The position numbers were made by a program, and so were the translations under genes. A stretch of 64,000 nt of DNA from Thalassovita autumnalis (GTDB lineage Bacteria > Pseudomonadota > Alphaproteobacteria > Rhodobacterales > Rhodobacteraceae): the NCBI RefSeq assembly GCF_001458255.1, contig NZ_CYSB01000040.1:1-64000 (forward strand), read 5' to 3'. The notes under the pieces were generated by a model that saw only the letters and a program-made list of their open reading frames with translations, ran no database searches and was not told the DNA's origin. Of this stretch, positions 29,738 through 40,605 are shown one piece after another (within the stretch, counting starts at the first letter, position 1; each line of letters begins with the position of its first letter).

Positions 29738-30441
29738 GGGTAAACGGCCTCCGCCCGGTTCAACGCTTCTTCCTGTGCGGGCTCTGCCACCGCGACCACG
29801 GAATTCACAAAGATGCCTGGGGTCACCACCTGTTCCGGATCGATGCCGCCCAGGGGCACCACACGCGAAACCTGCGCAATTGTGTGGGTCGCTGCCGTCG
29901 CCATCAAAGGATTGAAGTTCCGCGCCGCCATCCGGTAGCTGAGGTTGCCCATCGCATCGCCCAGCTCGGCCTTGATGAGGGCATAATCCGCCTTCAGCCA
30001 GCGTTCCTGCACATAAGGCTTGCCATCAAATTCGGCGGTCGGTTTGCCCGCCGCCAGCTCGGTGCCATAAGACGTAGGCGTGTAAAAGGCCGGGATGCCC
30101 GCGCCACCGGCACGGATCCGTTCGGCCAGCGTGCCCTGCGGCACCAGCTCCAGCTCAATCTCACCGGCCAGGTACATTTCGGTAAAGACCCGCGGATCGG
30201 CTGAGCGTGGGAAGGAACAGATCAGCTTCTTCACCCGTTTCTGTTCGATCAACGCCGCCAGCCCGACATGGCCGTTGCCTGCGTTGTTGTTCACTACGGT
30301 CAGATCCCGCGCGCCACTGTCGATCAGCGCATGGATCAGCTCAATTGGCGCGCCGGAGCCGCCAAAGCCGCCAATCATCACGCTGGCCCCATCGGGAATG
30401 CCTGCGACCGCTTCGGCCAGAGTTGCAACCTGTTTATCCAT
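29734..30441 (-). CDS. pcaI: 3-oxoadipate CoA-transferase subunit A
   Basis: 235 residues from ATG 30441. The CoA-transferase alpha subunit motif GGFGGSGAPIELIHAL near residue 24 and the ELVPQGTLAERIRAGGAGIPAFYTPTSYGT segment are clear (read as separate conserved blocks). First gene of the pcaIJF operon, divergent from the IclR regulator with a 119-base intergenic region that carries two palindromes. Confidence 0.91.
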   Translation of the reverse strand: MDKQVATLAEAVAGIPDGASVMIGGFGGSGAPIELIHALIDSGARDLTVVNNNAGNGHVGLAALIEQKRVKKLICSFPRSADPRVFTEMYLAGEIELELVPQGTLAERIRAGGAGIPAFYTPTSYGTELAAGKPTAEFDGKPYVQERWLKADYALIKAELGDAMGNLSYRMAARNFNPLMATAATHTIAQVSRVVPLGGIDPEQVVTPGIFVNSVVAVAEPAQEEALNRAEAVYP

Positions 30442-30482
30442 AGAATGTCCTTAGATCCGTTTGCCCGCGATAGACCAGAGCT

Positions 30483-30549
30483 AAACCGACCCCATGGTCG
30501 GTTTCCAACAGATTTGTGCGCATCTTGACATTTGTTCACATCACGTGAA
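30483..30549. promoter_or_regulatory. Two palindromic operator candidates between pcaI and the IclR gene
   Basis: Palindrome 1: AAACCGACC (30483-30491), centre CCAT, GGTCGGTTT (30496-30504). Palindrome 2: TTCAC (30535-30539), ATCAC, GTGAA (30545-30549). Direct TGTGCGCAT repeats flank palindrome 2 (30516 and 30555). IclR-family proteins bind palindromes of this size, so both are candidate sites for control of the divergent pair. Confidence 0.55.
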
Positions 30550-30560
30550 TTTCTGTGCGC

Positions 30561-31322
30561 ATGGTGAACAAACCAACCGATACCATCGCCTCTTTCGCCA
30601 AAGGCTTGCGCGTGATCGAAGCCTTTAGCGCCGATGCCCCGCGTCTGACCATCACAGAGGTGGCAGCCCAAACCGGGCTGGACCGCGCAACCGCGCGGCG
30701 CTGCCTGTTGACGCTGCATCACGAAGGCTATGCCGATTATGACGGCAAGTTCTTTGCCCTGACCCCGCGTGTTCTGCGCCTTGGTCTGGCGGCGCTGTCC
30801 TCCATGCCGCTGCCACAGGTGGTTCAACCCTGGCTGGATCAATTGTCCGAACAGATTGGTCACAGCTGCTCCGTCTCAATCCTTGAAGGGGATGAGATTG
30901 TCTATATCGCGCGGGCAGCGCAGAAACGGCTGATGTCCATTGGTCTGATGCCGGGCTCACGGCTGCCGGCCCATTGCACCTCCATGGGGCGGGTGCTCCT
31001 GGCTGCCCTGCCTGAGGCCGAGGCCCGCACGCTGCTCGAGCAGACAGACCTCAGCCCGCGCACACCACAAAGCCTGGCCGACATTCCCAGCCTGCTGCAG
31101 GAATGCGCCAGAATACGTCATCAGGGCTACGCATTGGTTGATCAGGAGGTGGAGCCGGGCCTGCGGTCGCTTGCCGTGCCGGTGCTGAACCACCGCGATC
31201 AGACCATTGCCGCGCTGAACATCGGCACGGCCGCCACCTCACCAGACCAGCAGGAAATTGTGCGCGCCTACCTGCCGGCCCTGCTGAAGGTGCAGGACAG
31301 TCTGAAACGGGTTCTGAACTGA
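30561..31322 (+). CDS. IclR-family transcriptional regulator (PcaR/PobR-like)
   Basis: 253 residues from ATG 30561; a GTG six bases earlier is possible. N-terminal winged helix (about 12-70; LTITEVAAQTGLDRATARRC) and IclR effector domain (about 85-250; GSRLPAHCTSMGRVLLAALP, a typical effector-site block). The position divergent to pcaIJF is that of the beta-ketoadipate regulator PcaR, which activates in response to beta-ketoadipate. That identity is inference from context. Confidence 0.9.
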   Translation: MVNKPTDTIASFAKGLRVIEAFSADAPRLTITEVAAQTGLDRATARRCLLTLHHEGYADYDGKFFALTPRVLRLGLAALSSMPLPQVVQPWLDQLSEQIGHSCSVSILEGDEIVYIARAAQKRLMSIGLMPGSRLPAHCTSMGRVLLAALPEAEARTLLEQTDLSPRTPQSLADIPSLLQECARIRHQGYALVDQEVEPGLRSLAVPVLNHRDQTIAALNIGTAATSPDQQEIVRAYLPALLKVQDSLKRVLN

Positions 31323-31327
31323 TCCGC

Positions 31328-32092
31328 TCACCCGGCCAGCAAGGCCCGGCCCGCCATATAGACCAGCCGCAGCGCCACCAGCGCCAGAACCACGCTGAGC
31401 ACCCGGTGAAACCCGCGGTCACTCATCCGGCTGAGGATCAGCTTGCCAGCCCAGGTGCCTGCAACACCGGACAGAACCAGCGCTAGGATGAAGCCGATCC
31501 ACGGCGCCAGCGCAAAACCCAAAATGCCGAACATCGCCACCTTCAGCCCATGCTGAAAGGTCATGAACATCGCATGGGTCGCCACCTGATCATGCCGCGC
31601 CATTTTGCGTGGCTTCAGGTAGGCCGCCACAAACGGGCCGGTGGCACCGAAGAACATCGTCAGAAAGCTGGACACCAACCCGCTCAGCCAACCGGCATAG
31701 CGCAGCCAGCGTGGCGGCGTTGCGACAAGCGTCCAGAGGGTAAACAGCCCCACGGCCAACTGCATGTAGGCGGGAGGCAGGCTGACCACGATCTGCCCGC
31801 CCAGTGCCACACCGGCCACGGTTCCGATCACAAACCCCGGCACCAACGCCCACTGAATGTTGCGCCACATCATGGCAGCCCGTGCCACGTTTGAGCCCAG
31901 CTGAACCCAGCCATGCACCGGGATCAGCGCCGCCGGCGGCAGGGTTGCTGCCAATAGGGCCAGCATCACCAGCCCGCCCCCCAGCCCGAAGGCCGCGGAA
32001 ATGGCTGAGGTGACAAAGCTCGACGCGACCAGCACCCCTGCCGTCCAAAGCGACAGGTCCGCAGGCAATAGGGTCAACAGCAGGTCTGGCAT
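31328..32092 (-). CDS. TSUP (TauE/SafE) family permease
   Basis: 254 residues from ATG 32092; a longer reading adds a cysteine-rich stretch that does not look real. Seven to eight hydrophobic helices; two family repeats, the first with SAAFGLGGGLVMLALLA and the second with FFGATGPFVAAYL. TSUP proteins export or import small organic or sulfur anions. Convergent with the IclR gene, 5 bases apart; divergent from paaA. A substrate linked to aromatic catabolism is possible but unproven. A second, distant TSUP gene is at 51235. Confidence 0.88.
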   Translation of the reverse strand: MPDLLLTLLPADLSLWTAGVLVASSFVTSAISAAFGLGGGLVMLALLAATLPPAALIPVHGWVQLGSNVARAAMMWRNIQWALVPGFVIGTVAGVALGGQIVVSLPPAYMQLAVGLFTLWTLVATPPRWLRYAGWLSGLVSSFLTMFFGATGPFVAAYLKPRKMARHDQVATHAMFMTFQHGLKVAMFGILGFALAPWIGFILALVLSGVAGTWAGKLILSRMSDRGFHRVLSVVLALVALRLVYMAGRALLAG

Positions 32093-32242
32093 CGCAAAAG
32101 CTCGATCTTTGAAGATTGGTATACCTTTGCATACCCAATCACAGACATACCCGCAACATCGGCAATACGTTACACCTTCAAGCTCCATCATCACAAAAGG
32201 TAACATTTTTCTTGCCTCGAATCGTCGCCCGTACTATCCCTA

Positions 32243-32252
32243 ACCGTACGGT
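32243..32252. promoter_or_regulatory. Palindrome ACCGTACGGT upstream of paaA
   Basis: A perfect 10-bp palindrome, 79 bases before paaA, in the TSUP-paaA divergent region. ACCG...CGGT half-sites are typical of TetR-family operators (PaaR controls paa genes in some bacteria). No TetR gene is present in the window. Confidence 0.4.
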
Positions 32253-32330
32253 CAGCTTTGCCCGAACAACGGCACCGCGACCAAAAGACAATCATATCGG
32301 CCCCAAAGGCCATTCTGGGAGGTCCCTGCC

Positions 32331-33335
32331 ATGTACGCGCAAATGGTCAAATCCACCGGCTCCGGCGCTAAGTCGCGCGAAGAGATGACGCCTGACGAGG
32401 CGGCCTTTCAGGACAAAATTGATGCTGACATCAAAATTGAGCCGCGCGATTGGATGCCCGAGGGCTATCGCAAAACCCTGATCCGCCAGATCGGTCAGCA
32501 CGCACATTCCGAAATCGTCGGCCAGCTGCCCGAGGGCAACTGGATCACCCGCGCGCCCACGCTGGAGCGTAAGGCGATCCTTTTGGCCAAGGTGCAGGAT
32601 GAGGCGGGCCATGGCCTTTACCTCTATTCCGCCGCCGAAACCCTGGGCATCACCCGTGATGAGATGACCGAACAGCTGCTGGACGGGCGCGCCAAATACT
32701 CCTCGATCTTCAACTATCCCACGCTGAACTGGGCCGATATCGGTGCCGTAGGCTGGCTGGTCGATGGGGCCGCGATCATGAACCAGGTGCCGCTGCAGCG
32801 GACCTCTTACGGTCCCTATTCCCGCGCGATGATCCGCATCTGTAAGGAAGAGAGCTTCCACCAGCGTCAGGGCTACGACATCGTGATGAAGATGGCGCAG
32901 GGCTCCCCTGAGCAGAGGAAGATGGCGCAGGATGCGTTGAACCGCCTGTGGTACCCGTCGCTGATGATGTTCGGCCCCTCGGACAAGGACTCGGTCCATT
33001 CGGCGCAGTCGATGGCGTGGAAGATCAAGATCAATACCAACGATGAGCTGCGCCAGAAGTTTGTGGACCAGACCGTGCCGCAGGCCGAATTCCTGGGCCT
33101 GACCATTCCGGATGAGAACCTCAAATGGAATGAAGAAAAAGGCGGCTACGACTTCTCCGAACCCGATTGGGGCGAGTTCTTTGACGTGCTGAAAGGCAAC
33201 GGCCCCTGCAACCAGGACCGCATGGCGACCCGCAACAAGGCCTGGGACGATGGCGCCTGGGTCCGTGAAGGCCTGATGGCACACGCCGAGAAAAAACGCG
33301 CCGCCAAATTGGCTGCACAGCAAGCGGCTGAGTAA
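32331..33335 (+). CDS. paaA: 1,2-phenylacetyl-CoA epoxidase catalytic subunit
   Basis: 334 residues from ATG 32331, behind GGGAGGTCC. It is the di-iron ferritin-like subunit. The metal ligands are in the [18 protein letters not shown] and [10 protein letters not shown] segments, with both ExxH motifs present. It inserts oxygen into the ring of phenylacetyl-CoA to form the 1,2-epoxide. First of five paa genes (A-B-C-D-E) in one direction with short gaps, in the conserved order. Confidence 0.97.
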   Translation: MYAQMVKSTGSGAKSREEMTPDEAAFQDKIDADIKIEPRDWMPEGYRKTLIRQIGQHAHSEIVGQLPEGNWITRAPTLERKAILLAKVQDEAGHGLYLYSAAETLGITRDEMTEQLLDGRAKYSSIFNYPTLNWADIGAVGWLVDGAAIMNQVPLQRTSYGPYSRAMIRICKEESFHQRQGYDIVMKMAQGSPEQRKMAQDALNRLWYPSLMMFGPSDKDSVHSAQSMAWKIKINTNDELRQKFVDQTVPQAEFLGLTIPDENLKWNEEKGGYDFSEPDWGEFFDVLKGNGPCNQDRMATRNKAWDDGAWVREGLMAHAEKKRAAKLAAQQAAE

Positions 33336-33405
33336 GCCGCCCTTACCGATATATCCAGCCACCCCACCAGATGCGCTGCGGGTGTGCGAGACAGGAGGAC
33401 AGAAC

Positions 33406-33690
33406 ATGTCACAGGAATGGCCCCTCTGGGAGATTTTCATCCGCGGCCAGCACGGCCTCAGCCACCGTCACGTCGGCAGCCTGCATGCGCCGGACGCCGA
33501 AATGGCGATCAAAAACGCTCGCGACGTCTACACCCGCCGCAACGAAGGTGTGTCGATCTGGGTTGTCGAGGCGAAACACATCTCGGCCACCGCGCCGGGC
33601 GAAAAAGGCCCGCTGTTTGAACCTAGCGAGAGCAAGGTCTACCGCCACCCGTCGTTCTTCGACATCCCCGAAGAAGCGGGGCACATGTGA
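33406..33690 (+). CDS. paaB: Phenylacetyl-CoA epoxidase subunit PaaB
   Basis: 94 residues from ATG 33406, behind CAGGAGGACAG. The conserved start SQEWPLWEIFIRGQHGLSH and DAEMAIKNARDVYTRR identify this small subunit, which bridges PaaAC heterotetramers and may aid electron transfer from PaaE. Its TGA overlaps the paaC ATG by one base. Confidence 0.96.
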   Translation: MSQEWPLWEIFIRGQHGLSHRHVGSLHAPDAEMAIKNARDVYTRRNEGVSIWVVEAKHISATAPGEKGPLFEPSESKVYRHPSFFDIPEEAGHM

Positions 33691-34475
33691 TGGGCGCGGC
33701 AGAGAAACTGGCTGAGATGACGCAGGAGCAGCTGGTGCAATACCTGCTGCGTCTGGGCGACAACACCTTGGTGCTGGGTCACCGCGTCAGTGAATGGTGC
33801 GGCAAATCACCGGTGCTGGAAGAGGACATCGCGCTGGCCAACACCGCGCTGGACCTGCTGGGCCAGACCCAGCTGTGGTTGGGCCGTGCGGCCGATGTGC
33901 AGGGAGAAGGCAAATCAGCCGATGATCTGGCCTTCCTGCGCGACGTCTGGGATTTTCGCAATGTACTACTGGTAGAACTGCCGAACGGTGACTTTGGCCA
34001 GACCCTGATGCGCCAGTTACTGTTTGATGCCTATCATGCGGTGCTGCTGGCGGAGCTGGTAAACTCCACCGATGCCACCATTTCGGCGATTGCCGAAAAG
34101 GCCAGCAAAGAGGTTGCCTACCATCTGGAACGGTCCCGCGACACGGTGATTGGTCTGGGCGACGGCACTGAGGAAAGCCACAACCGGATGCAGGCAGCGC
34201 TGGATCTGCTCTGGCCCTATGTGGGTGAGATGTTCCATTCTGACGCTGTGGATGCCGCTGCCGTTGCCGCGGGTATTGGCCCCGATCCAGCCAGCCTGCG
34301 CCCGGGTTTTGACGCCATCGTCACAGCCGCGCTGGCAGAGGCGACACTGGTGAAACCCGACAGCGACTTTGCCCATAAGGGCGGCCGCACCGGCGCCATG
34401 CACACCGAACATCTGGGCCACATGCTTTGCCAGATGCAGTGGCTGCAACGCGCTTATCCCGGCAATAAGTGGTGA
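33690..34475 (+). CDS. paaC: Phenylacetyl-CoA epoxidase structural subunit PaaC
   Basis: 261 residues from ATG 33690, chosen because it overlaps the paaB stop (TGATG). A ferritin-like helical protein without a full di-iron site, as in other PaaC proteins. Conserved blocks: YLLRLGDNTLVLGHRVSEWC, EDIALANTALDLLGQTQLWL, and HTEHLGHMLCQMQWLQRAYP at the C-terminus. It holds PaaA in the (AC)2 complex. Confidence 0.96.
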   Translation: MGAAEKLAEMTQEQLVQYLLRLGDNTLVLGHRVSEWCGKSPVLEEDIALANTALDLLGQTQLWLGRAADVQGEGKSADDLAFLRDVWDFRNVLLVELPNGDFGQTLMRQLLFDAYHAVLLAELVNSTDATISAIAEKASKEVAYHLERSRDTVIGLGDGTEESHNRMQAALDLLWPYVGEMFHSDAVDAAAVAAGIGPDPASLRPGFDAIVTAALAEATLVKPDSDFAHKGGRTGAMHTEHLGHMLCQMQWLQRAYPGNKW

Positions 34476-34595
34476 TCTAGCGATGCCTTTGCGTTCATCC
34501 CTTAAAGGCTGTGCCCGACCGCGGGCGGAAGCAAAGCGCCCGCCCATGGGGGCGGTCGAACGCTGCCCGGCGTGCCGCCGGACGGGAGAATGCAC

Positions 34596-35057
34596 ATGAC
34601 GCTTCCCTCAACAGATCAGGTCTGGGACTGGCTCCATCAGGTGCCGGATCCTGAGATCCCGGTGATTTCCCTCACCGATCTGGGCATCATCCGCGATGTT
34701 GCCTTTGAGGGCGAAACCTGCGTGGTCACCGTGACCCCCACCTATTCCGGCTGTCCGGCCACTTCGATCATCAATCTGGATATCGAAACCGCCCTGCGGG
34801 ACCATGGCCTGCGCGATATTGAACTGCGCCGCCAGCTGTCACCCGCCTGGACCACCGACTGGATGACCCAAGAAGGCCGCGACAAGCTGGCCGCCTATGG
34901 CATCGCACCGCCGCAACCCGCCGGGGGGCCGGACAAATGCCCCCATTGCGGCAGTCATCATGTGGAGCGGCTGAGCCAGTTCGGCTCAACCCCCTGCAAG
35001 GCGCAATGGCGCTGCACCGACTGCCTGGAACCCTTTGACTACTTCAAGTGCATCTGA
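34596..35057 (+). CDS. paaD: Phenylacetate degradation assembly protein PaaD
   Basis: 153 residues from ATG 34596; GGGAG precedes it with 7-base spacing, which favours this over the ATG 6 bases before. The MIP18/DUF59 domain occupies the first 95 residues (DPEIPVISLTDLGIIRDV and YSGCPAT). A zinc-ribbon-like tail follows with CPHCGSHH and CTDCLEPFDYFKCI. PaaD is thought to mature Fe-S or metal centres of the epoxygenase. The 120-base gap from paaC contains only inverted GC-rich sequence. Confidence 0.94.
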   Translation: MTLPSTDQVWDWLHQVPDPEIPVISLTDLGIIRDVAFEGETCVVTVTPTYSGCPATSIINLDIETALRDHGLRDIELRRQLSPAWTTDWMTQEGRDKLAAYGIAPPQPAGGPDKCPHCGSHHVERLSQFGSTPCKAQWRCTDCLEPFDYFKCI

Positions 35058-35069
35058 CGGAGCCCGATC

Positions 35070-36140
35070 ATGCCACGTTTCCACGATCTGGAAGTCACCG
35101 ACATTCACAAAACCATCCGCGACGCCGTAGTCGTGACCCTGAAACCGGTGAACGGTTCGGCGGCGGAGTTTGACTTCACCCAAGGCCAATATCTGACCTT
35201 CCGCCGTGATTTTGACGGGCAAGAACTGCGCCGCAGCTATTCGATCTGTGCAGGCAAAAACGACGGTGTGCTGCAGGTCGGCATCAAAAAGGTCGATGGC
35301 GGTGCCTTTTCAACCTGGGCCAATGAAGACCTGCGCGTTGGTGACCGTCTGCAGGCCATGCCGCCGATGGGCAACTTCTTCACCGCGCTGACACCTGAGG
35401 CAGATAACAGCTACCTTGGTTTTGCAGGTGGCTCTGGCATCACCCCGGTCCTGTCGATCATCAAAACCACGTTGGAGGCCGAACCCAACGCCCGTTTCAC
35501 GCTTGTCTATGCCAACAAAGGTGTGAACACGATCATGTTCCGCGAGGAGCTGGAAGATCTGAAAAACACCTATCTGGGCCGGTTCAGCGTCATCCACATT
35601 CTGGAAAGCGACGCGCAGGAGATCGACCTGTTCACCGGCCTGGTGACACCTGAAAAATGTGCCGAGCTGTTCGGCTCGGGCTGGGTGGATGTGAAAGCCG
35701 CCAAAACCGCCTTTATCTGCGGGCCGGAGCCGATGATGCTGGGCATCGCACAGGCGCTGAAAGATCACGGGATGGATGAGGCGCAGATCAAGTTTGAACT
35801 GTTTGCCGGCAATCAACCGGGCCGCGCCCCCCAACGGGCCGCCGCCGCAGCTGCAACCGGTGCCGCCAAAACCGCAACCATCACGCTGGATGGCGCCACC
35901 CGCACGGTGGAGATGGACGCCGGCAAAACCGTTCTGCAGGCCGCGCTCGACAACAATCTGGACGCGCCCTACGCCTGTAGCGCCGGTGTCTGTTCGACCT
36001 GCCGCTGCCGGGTTCTGGAAGGTGAAGTGGAAATGGCCACCAACCACGCGCTGGAAGATTACGAGATCGAAAAAGGCTATGTGCTGTCGTGCCAGGCCTT
36101 TGCCATCTCGGACAAGGTGGTTGTCGACTACGACCAATAA
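35070..36140 (+). CDS. paaE: Phenylacetyl-CoA epoxidase reductase PaaE
   Basis: 356 residues. Domains in order: FAD-binding (about 1-105; RRSYSICAG), NAD-binding (about 110-230; GFAGGSGITPVLSIIK and FICGPEPMM), an alanine-rich linker near 255-265, and a C-terminal plant-type 2Fe-2S ferredoxin (CSAGVCSTCRCRVLEG, with the fourth Cys in LSCQAF). It passes electrons from NADPH to the PaaA di-iron centre. Confidence 0.97.
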   Translation: MPRFHDLEVTDIHKTIRDAVVVTLKPVNGSAAEFDFTQGQYLTFRRDFDGQELRRSYSICAGKNDGVLQVGIKKVDGGAFSTWANEDLRVGDRLQAMPPMGNFFTALTPEADNSYLGFAGGSGITPVLSIIKTTLEAEPNARFTLVYANKGVNTIMFREELEDLKNTYLGRFSVIHILESDAQEIDLFTGLVTPEKCAELFGSGWVDVKAAKTAFICGPEPMMLGIAQALKDHGMDEAQIKFELFAGNQPGRAPQRAAAAAATGAAKTATITLDGATRTVEMDAGKTVLQAALDNNLDAPYACSAGVCSTCRCRVLEGEVEMATNHALEDYEIEKGYVLSCQAFAISDKVVVDYDQ

Positions 36141-36185
36141 AGCGATATGTTTCAATGAGCTAAACGCGCCTGAGGAGGGTGGGAT

Positions 36186-36944
36186 ATGACCAGCGACACG
36201 ATGAGTATCGAGCGGTATCTGGCAGAGGGTGGCAAGCTGAGCGCACCCGAAAACACCCCACCCCGCTACCGGGCGGAGCTGATGAAACTGATGGCAAGCT
36301 TTGTTGACAGCTCGCTGGCGGGGGCTGCGGGTTTTGCCGATGTGATCAACGCAGGCCCCGGCATCAAAGAACGTATCGCCGCCGCCAAAATCGTGCTGGA
36401 AAAAATCGACAACGCCGACAAGGTGCTGCGGGTCATGGCCGATTTCGGCACCGATACCGCACGTTATGCCAATGCCCACCCCTGGGCCGCGCGCCTGCCG
36501 CGTGACTCCGATATTGGCGCAAAACGCACCGATCAGGACATGCGGCTGGCCGTCTTTAACTACCCGTTGCAGGGCTGGGGTGACGCTGTGGTGATGAACC
36601 TGTTGATGGGGTTGGCCGTGGGCGTGCAGCTGGAAGAGCTGTGCCGCGTTTCCTACCAACCGCTTGGCGATGCCTTTCGTGAGATTGCGCCGATTGAACG
36701 GCACCATGTGGATCTGGCGATTGAGGGAATGGAACGGTTGACCGACAGCGCGGATCGGGCCGAACTGCAGGCCTCGCTCAGCTATTGGCGGCCCAGGGTG
36801 GCGGCCTCATTCGGGCAGGAGCAGTCAGATAAATTCGCCCGTCTGCAAAGCCTTGGCCTGCGCCATCAGGACAATGCCAGTCTGCGTCAGATCTGGCAGA
36901 CCCGCACCGATGAAACGCTGGCTGCCCTGGGCCTAACTGCATGA
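36186..36944 (+). CDS. PaaA/PaaC-like ferritin-fold paralog in the paa operon
   Basis: 252 residues from ATG 36186, behind CTGAGGAGGGTGGG. Helical profile and the IERHHVDLAIEGMERL block (E171-x-x-H174) recall PaaA helix 4, whose ExxH binds iron. The earlier ExxH of PaaA (DEAGH) has no counterpart: the matching region reads LEKIDNADKVLRVMADFG. The metal site therefore looks degenerate, as in the structural subunit PaaC. The ATG lies 45 bases after paaE and the gene overlaps the PaaX-like regulator by ATGA, so it belongs to the operon. A role as an alternative structural subunit or as an accessory to sensing is inference. Confidence 0.8.
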   Translation: MTSDTMSIERYLAEGGKLSAPENTPPRYRAELMKLMASFVDSSLAGAAGFADVINAGPGIKERIAAAKIVLEKIDNADKVLRVMADFGTDTARYANAHPWAARLPRDSDIGAKRTDQDMRLAVFNYPLQGWGDAVVMNLLMGLAVGVQLEELCRVSYQPLGDAFREIAPIERHHVDLAIEGMERLTDSADRAELQASLSYWRPRVAASFGQEQSDKFARLQSLGLRHQDNASLRQIWQTRTDETLAALGLTA

Positions 36945-37717
36945 GCCTTGATGACACCCCCCTATCGCCCTTGATGGCGCCGCTGTTAACCGCTGGACCG
37001 CTGAAGGTCTGGTCGGTCGCGGTCACTATTTTGGGGGATGCCTGCCAGACGCCGCAGGATTTCATTCTGGGCCGGGGTCTGGATCAGCTGATGCGCCCCT
37101 TGGGGATCACCAATCAGGCGCTGCGCGTTGCGCTGCACCGGCTGAAACGTGACGGCTGGGTCGAAGCAGAAAAACAGGGCCGCAGTTCGGCCTATCGGCT
37201 GACGCAGCAGGGCTGGGCCTCCACCGAAGGGGTGCGGCCCCGGATCTATGGCGCCGATGTGCCTGCACAACCGGTCTGGATGGCGCTGGCCCCGCCTGAC
37301 CTCAACAGCGCCGAGATGGAAGATCTGCTGCCCGCTGACGCGCTGCGCCTCAGCCCGCGCAGTGCAATCCTGGCCGGGCAACCTGAGGGTTTGGAAGAGT
37401 GGGTGCTGACCCCGATGCAAGCCACGCCGCCCAAATGGCTGTATGAGGCTTTGGTGCCGCAAGAATTGGCGCAGGATTATCAAACGCTTGCCGCCGCTTG
37501 CCCCGACCTGATGGCGGCGCAGGCCCTGCCTGAGGAGACACAAGCCGTCTTGCGGCTGTTGATCCTGCACCATTGGCGTCGCCTGCGGCTGCGTCACGGG
37601 GCCTTGCCGGATCTGATGTTGGGCCGGGACTGGCCGGGGGCTGAGGCTGCGCAGCGGATCATGCCGCTGCTGACCGCCCTACCCCGCGCGGATCTAAACC
37701 GCCTGAACGCAGCTTAA
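36941..37717 (+). CDS. PaaX-family transcriptional regulator
   Basis: 258 residues. The N-terminal winged helix is PaaX-like (GDACQTPQDFILGRGLDQLM and GITNQALRVALHRLKRDGWVEAEKQGRSSAYRLT read as separate blocks), and the C-terminal domain (about 110-250) is the PaaX effector domain. PaaX is the phenylacetyl-CoA-responsive repressor of paa genes. It overlaps the upstream gene by ATGA, so it is co-transcribed and probably feeds back on the operon. The protein is shorter than the about 310-residue E. coli PaaX. Confidence 0.85.
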   Translation: MSLDDTPLSPLMAPLLTAGPLKVWSVAVTILGDACQTPQDFILGRGLDQLMRPLGITNQALRVALHRLKRDGWVEAEKQGRSSAYRLTQQGWASTEGVRPRIYGADVPAQPVWMALAPPDLNSAEMEDLLPADALRLSPRSAILAGQPEGLEEWVLTPMQATPPKWLYEALVPQELAQDYQTLAAACPDLMAAQALPEETQAVLRLLILHHWRRLRLRHGALPDLMLGRDWPGAEAAQRIMPLLTALPRADLNRLNAA

Positions 37718-37722
37718 GCGCC

Positions 37723-37998
37723 TTAGCCACAGCAACCGCTGGTGCAGGTCTTCTCAACCGGTTTCAGGTCATCCTCAATCAGTGGCAATTCGCCTGTCAG
37801 CGCCTGCACCGGGATCTGCAGCACATGGGCCATCCGGTCCAGCGCCAGTTCAGACACGGCAACTGGTACCTTGGCGGTTTCCAGCTTGGTCAGCTGGCGC
37901 TCCGTCAGCCGCGTGCCCTTGGCCAGCTTCGCCCGGCCAACTTTGCGCGCTTTGCGGACGGTTTTCAGACGCTGCGGGTCAATCAAAACTTCGGTCAT
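37723..37998 (-). CDS. Small XRE-type DNA-binding protein with cysteine-rich tail
   Basis: 91 residues from ATG 37998. A helix-turn-helix of XRE type covers about residues 9-75 (GTRLTERQLTKLETAKVPVA). The last residues are TCTSGCCG, three cysteines that could bind a metal or Fe-S cluster or act as a thiol sensor. It is convergent with the PaaX-like gene (5-base gap) and lies 150 bases from the 3' end of the isocitrate dehydrogenase gene. Target unknown. Confidence 0.8.
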   Translation of the reverse strand: MTEVLIDPQRLKTVRKARKVGRAKLAKGTRLTERQLTKLETAKVPVAVSELALDRMAHVLQIPVQALTGELPLIEDDLKPVEKTCTSGCCG

Positions 37999-38096
37999 TC
38001 TATGTCCTTCACGGGCCAGGGGTTGCAGCATCGGATAGTATGTCGCGTCACAAATGCCAAGCAGACCCGATCTGATATTCTGGGTATGACAAAATG

Positions 38097-38125
38097 AAAA
38101 AGCCGCCCAACAAGGGGCGGCTTTT
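38097..38125 (-). terminator. Terminator of isocitrate dehydrogenase gene
   Basis: AAAAAGCCGCCC pairs with GGGCGGCTTTT (38115-38125) around a CAACAAG-type loop; on the minus strand it runs into GGCTTTTTCATTTTG. It lies 20 bases beyond the icd stop codon. Confidence 0.88.
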
Positions 38126-38146
38126 GATCTTTGCTAACGCTCAGCC

Positions 38147-40363
<2,217 letters not shown>

Positions 40364-40605
40364 GGGTCTACCTTTCTTTTTTGACAGGGTAGCTGGTTGA
40401 CGAAGAGCAGCAGCGCTGCAATCACAGGATGCGACGGCACAAACATTGCCCAAACAGGCAATTTCATGCGGTTCCCGTTCCCCATAGAACAGGCAGCGCG
40501 AAAGATCAATTCGCCAATGACCAATTGCCCGATGTTTGCGCAGCCATTGGCCGAGACCTGATGTCGCGCCCGCCCCGCCAGTGCTGTGATCTGAAGGTTC
40601 AGCTG

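Noticed and set aside
35310-36707. Minus-strand frame across paaE and the PaaA-like paralog
   Set aside because: Overlaps two confident genes; His- and Gly-rich shadow translation.
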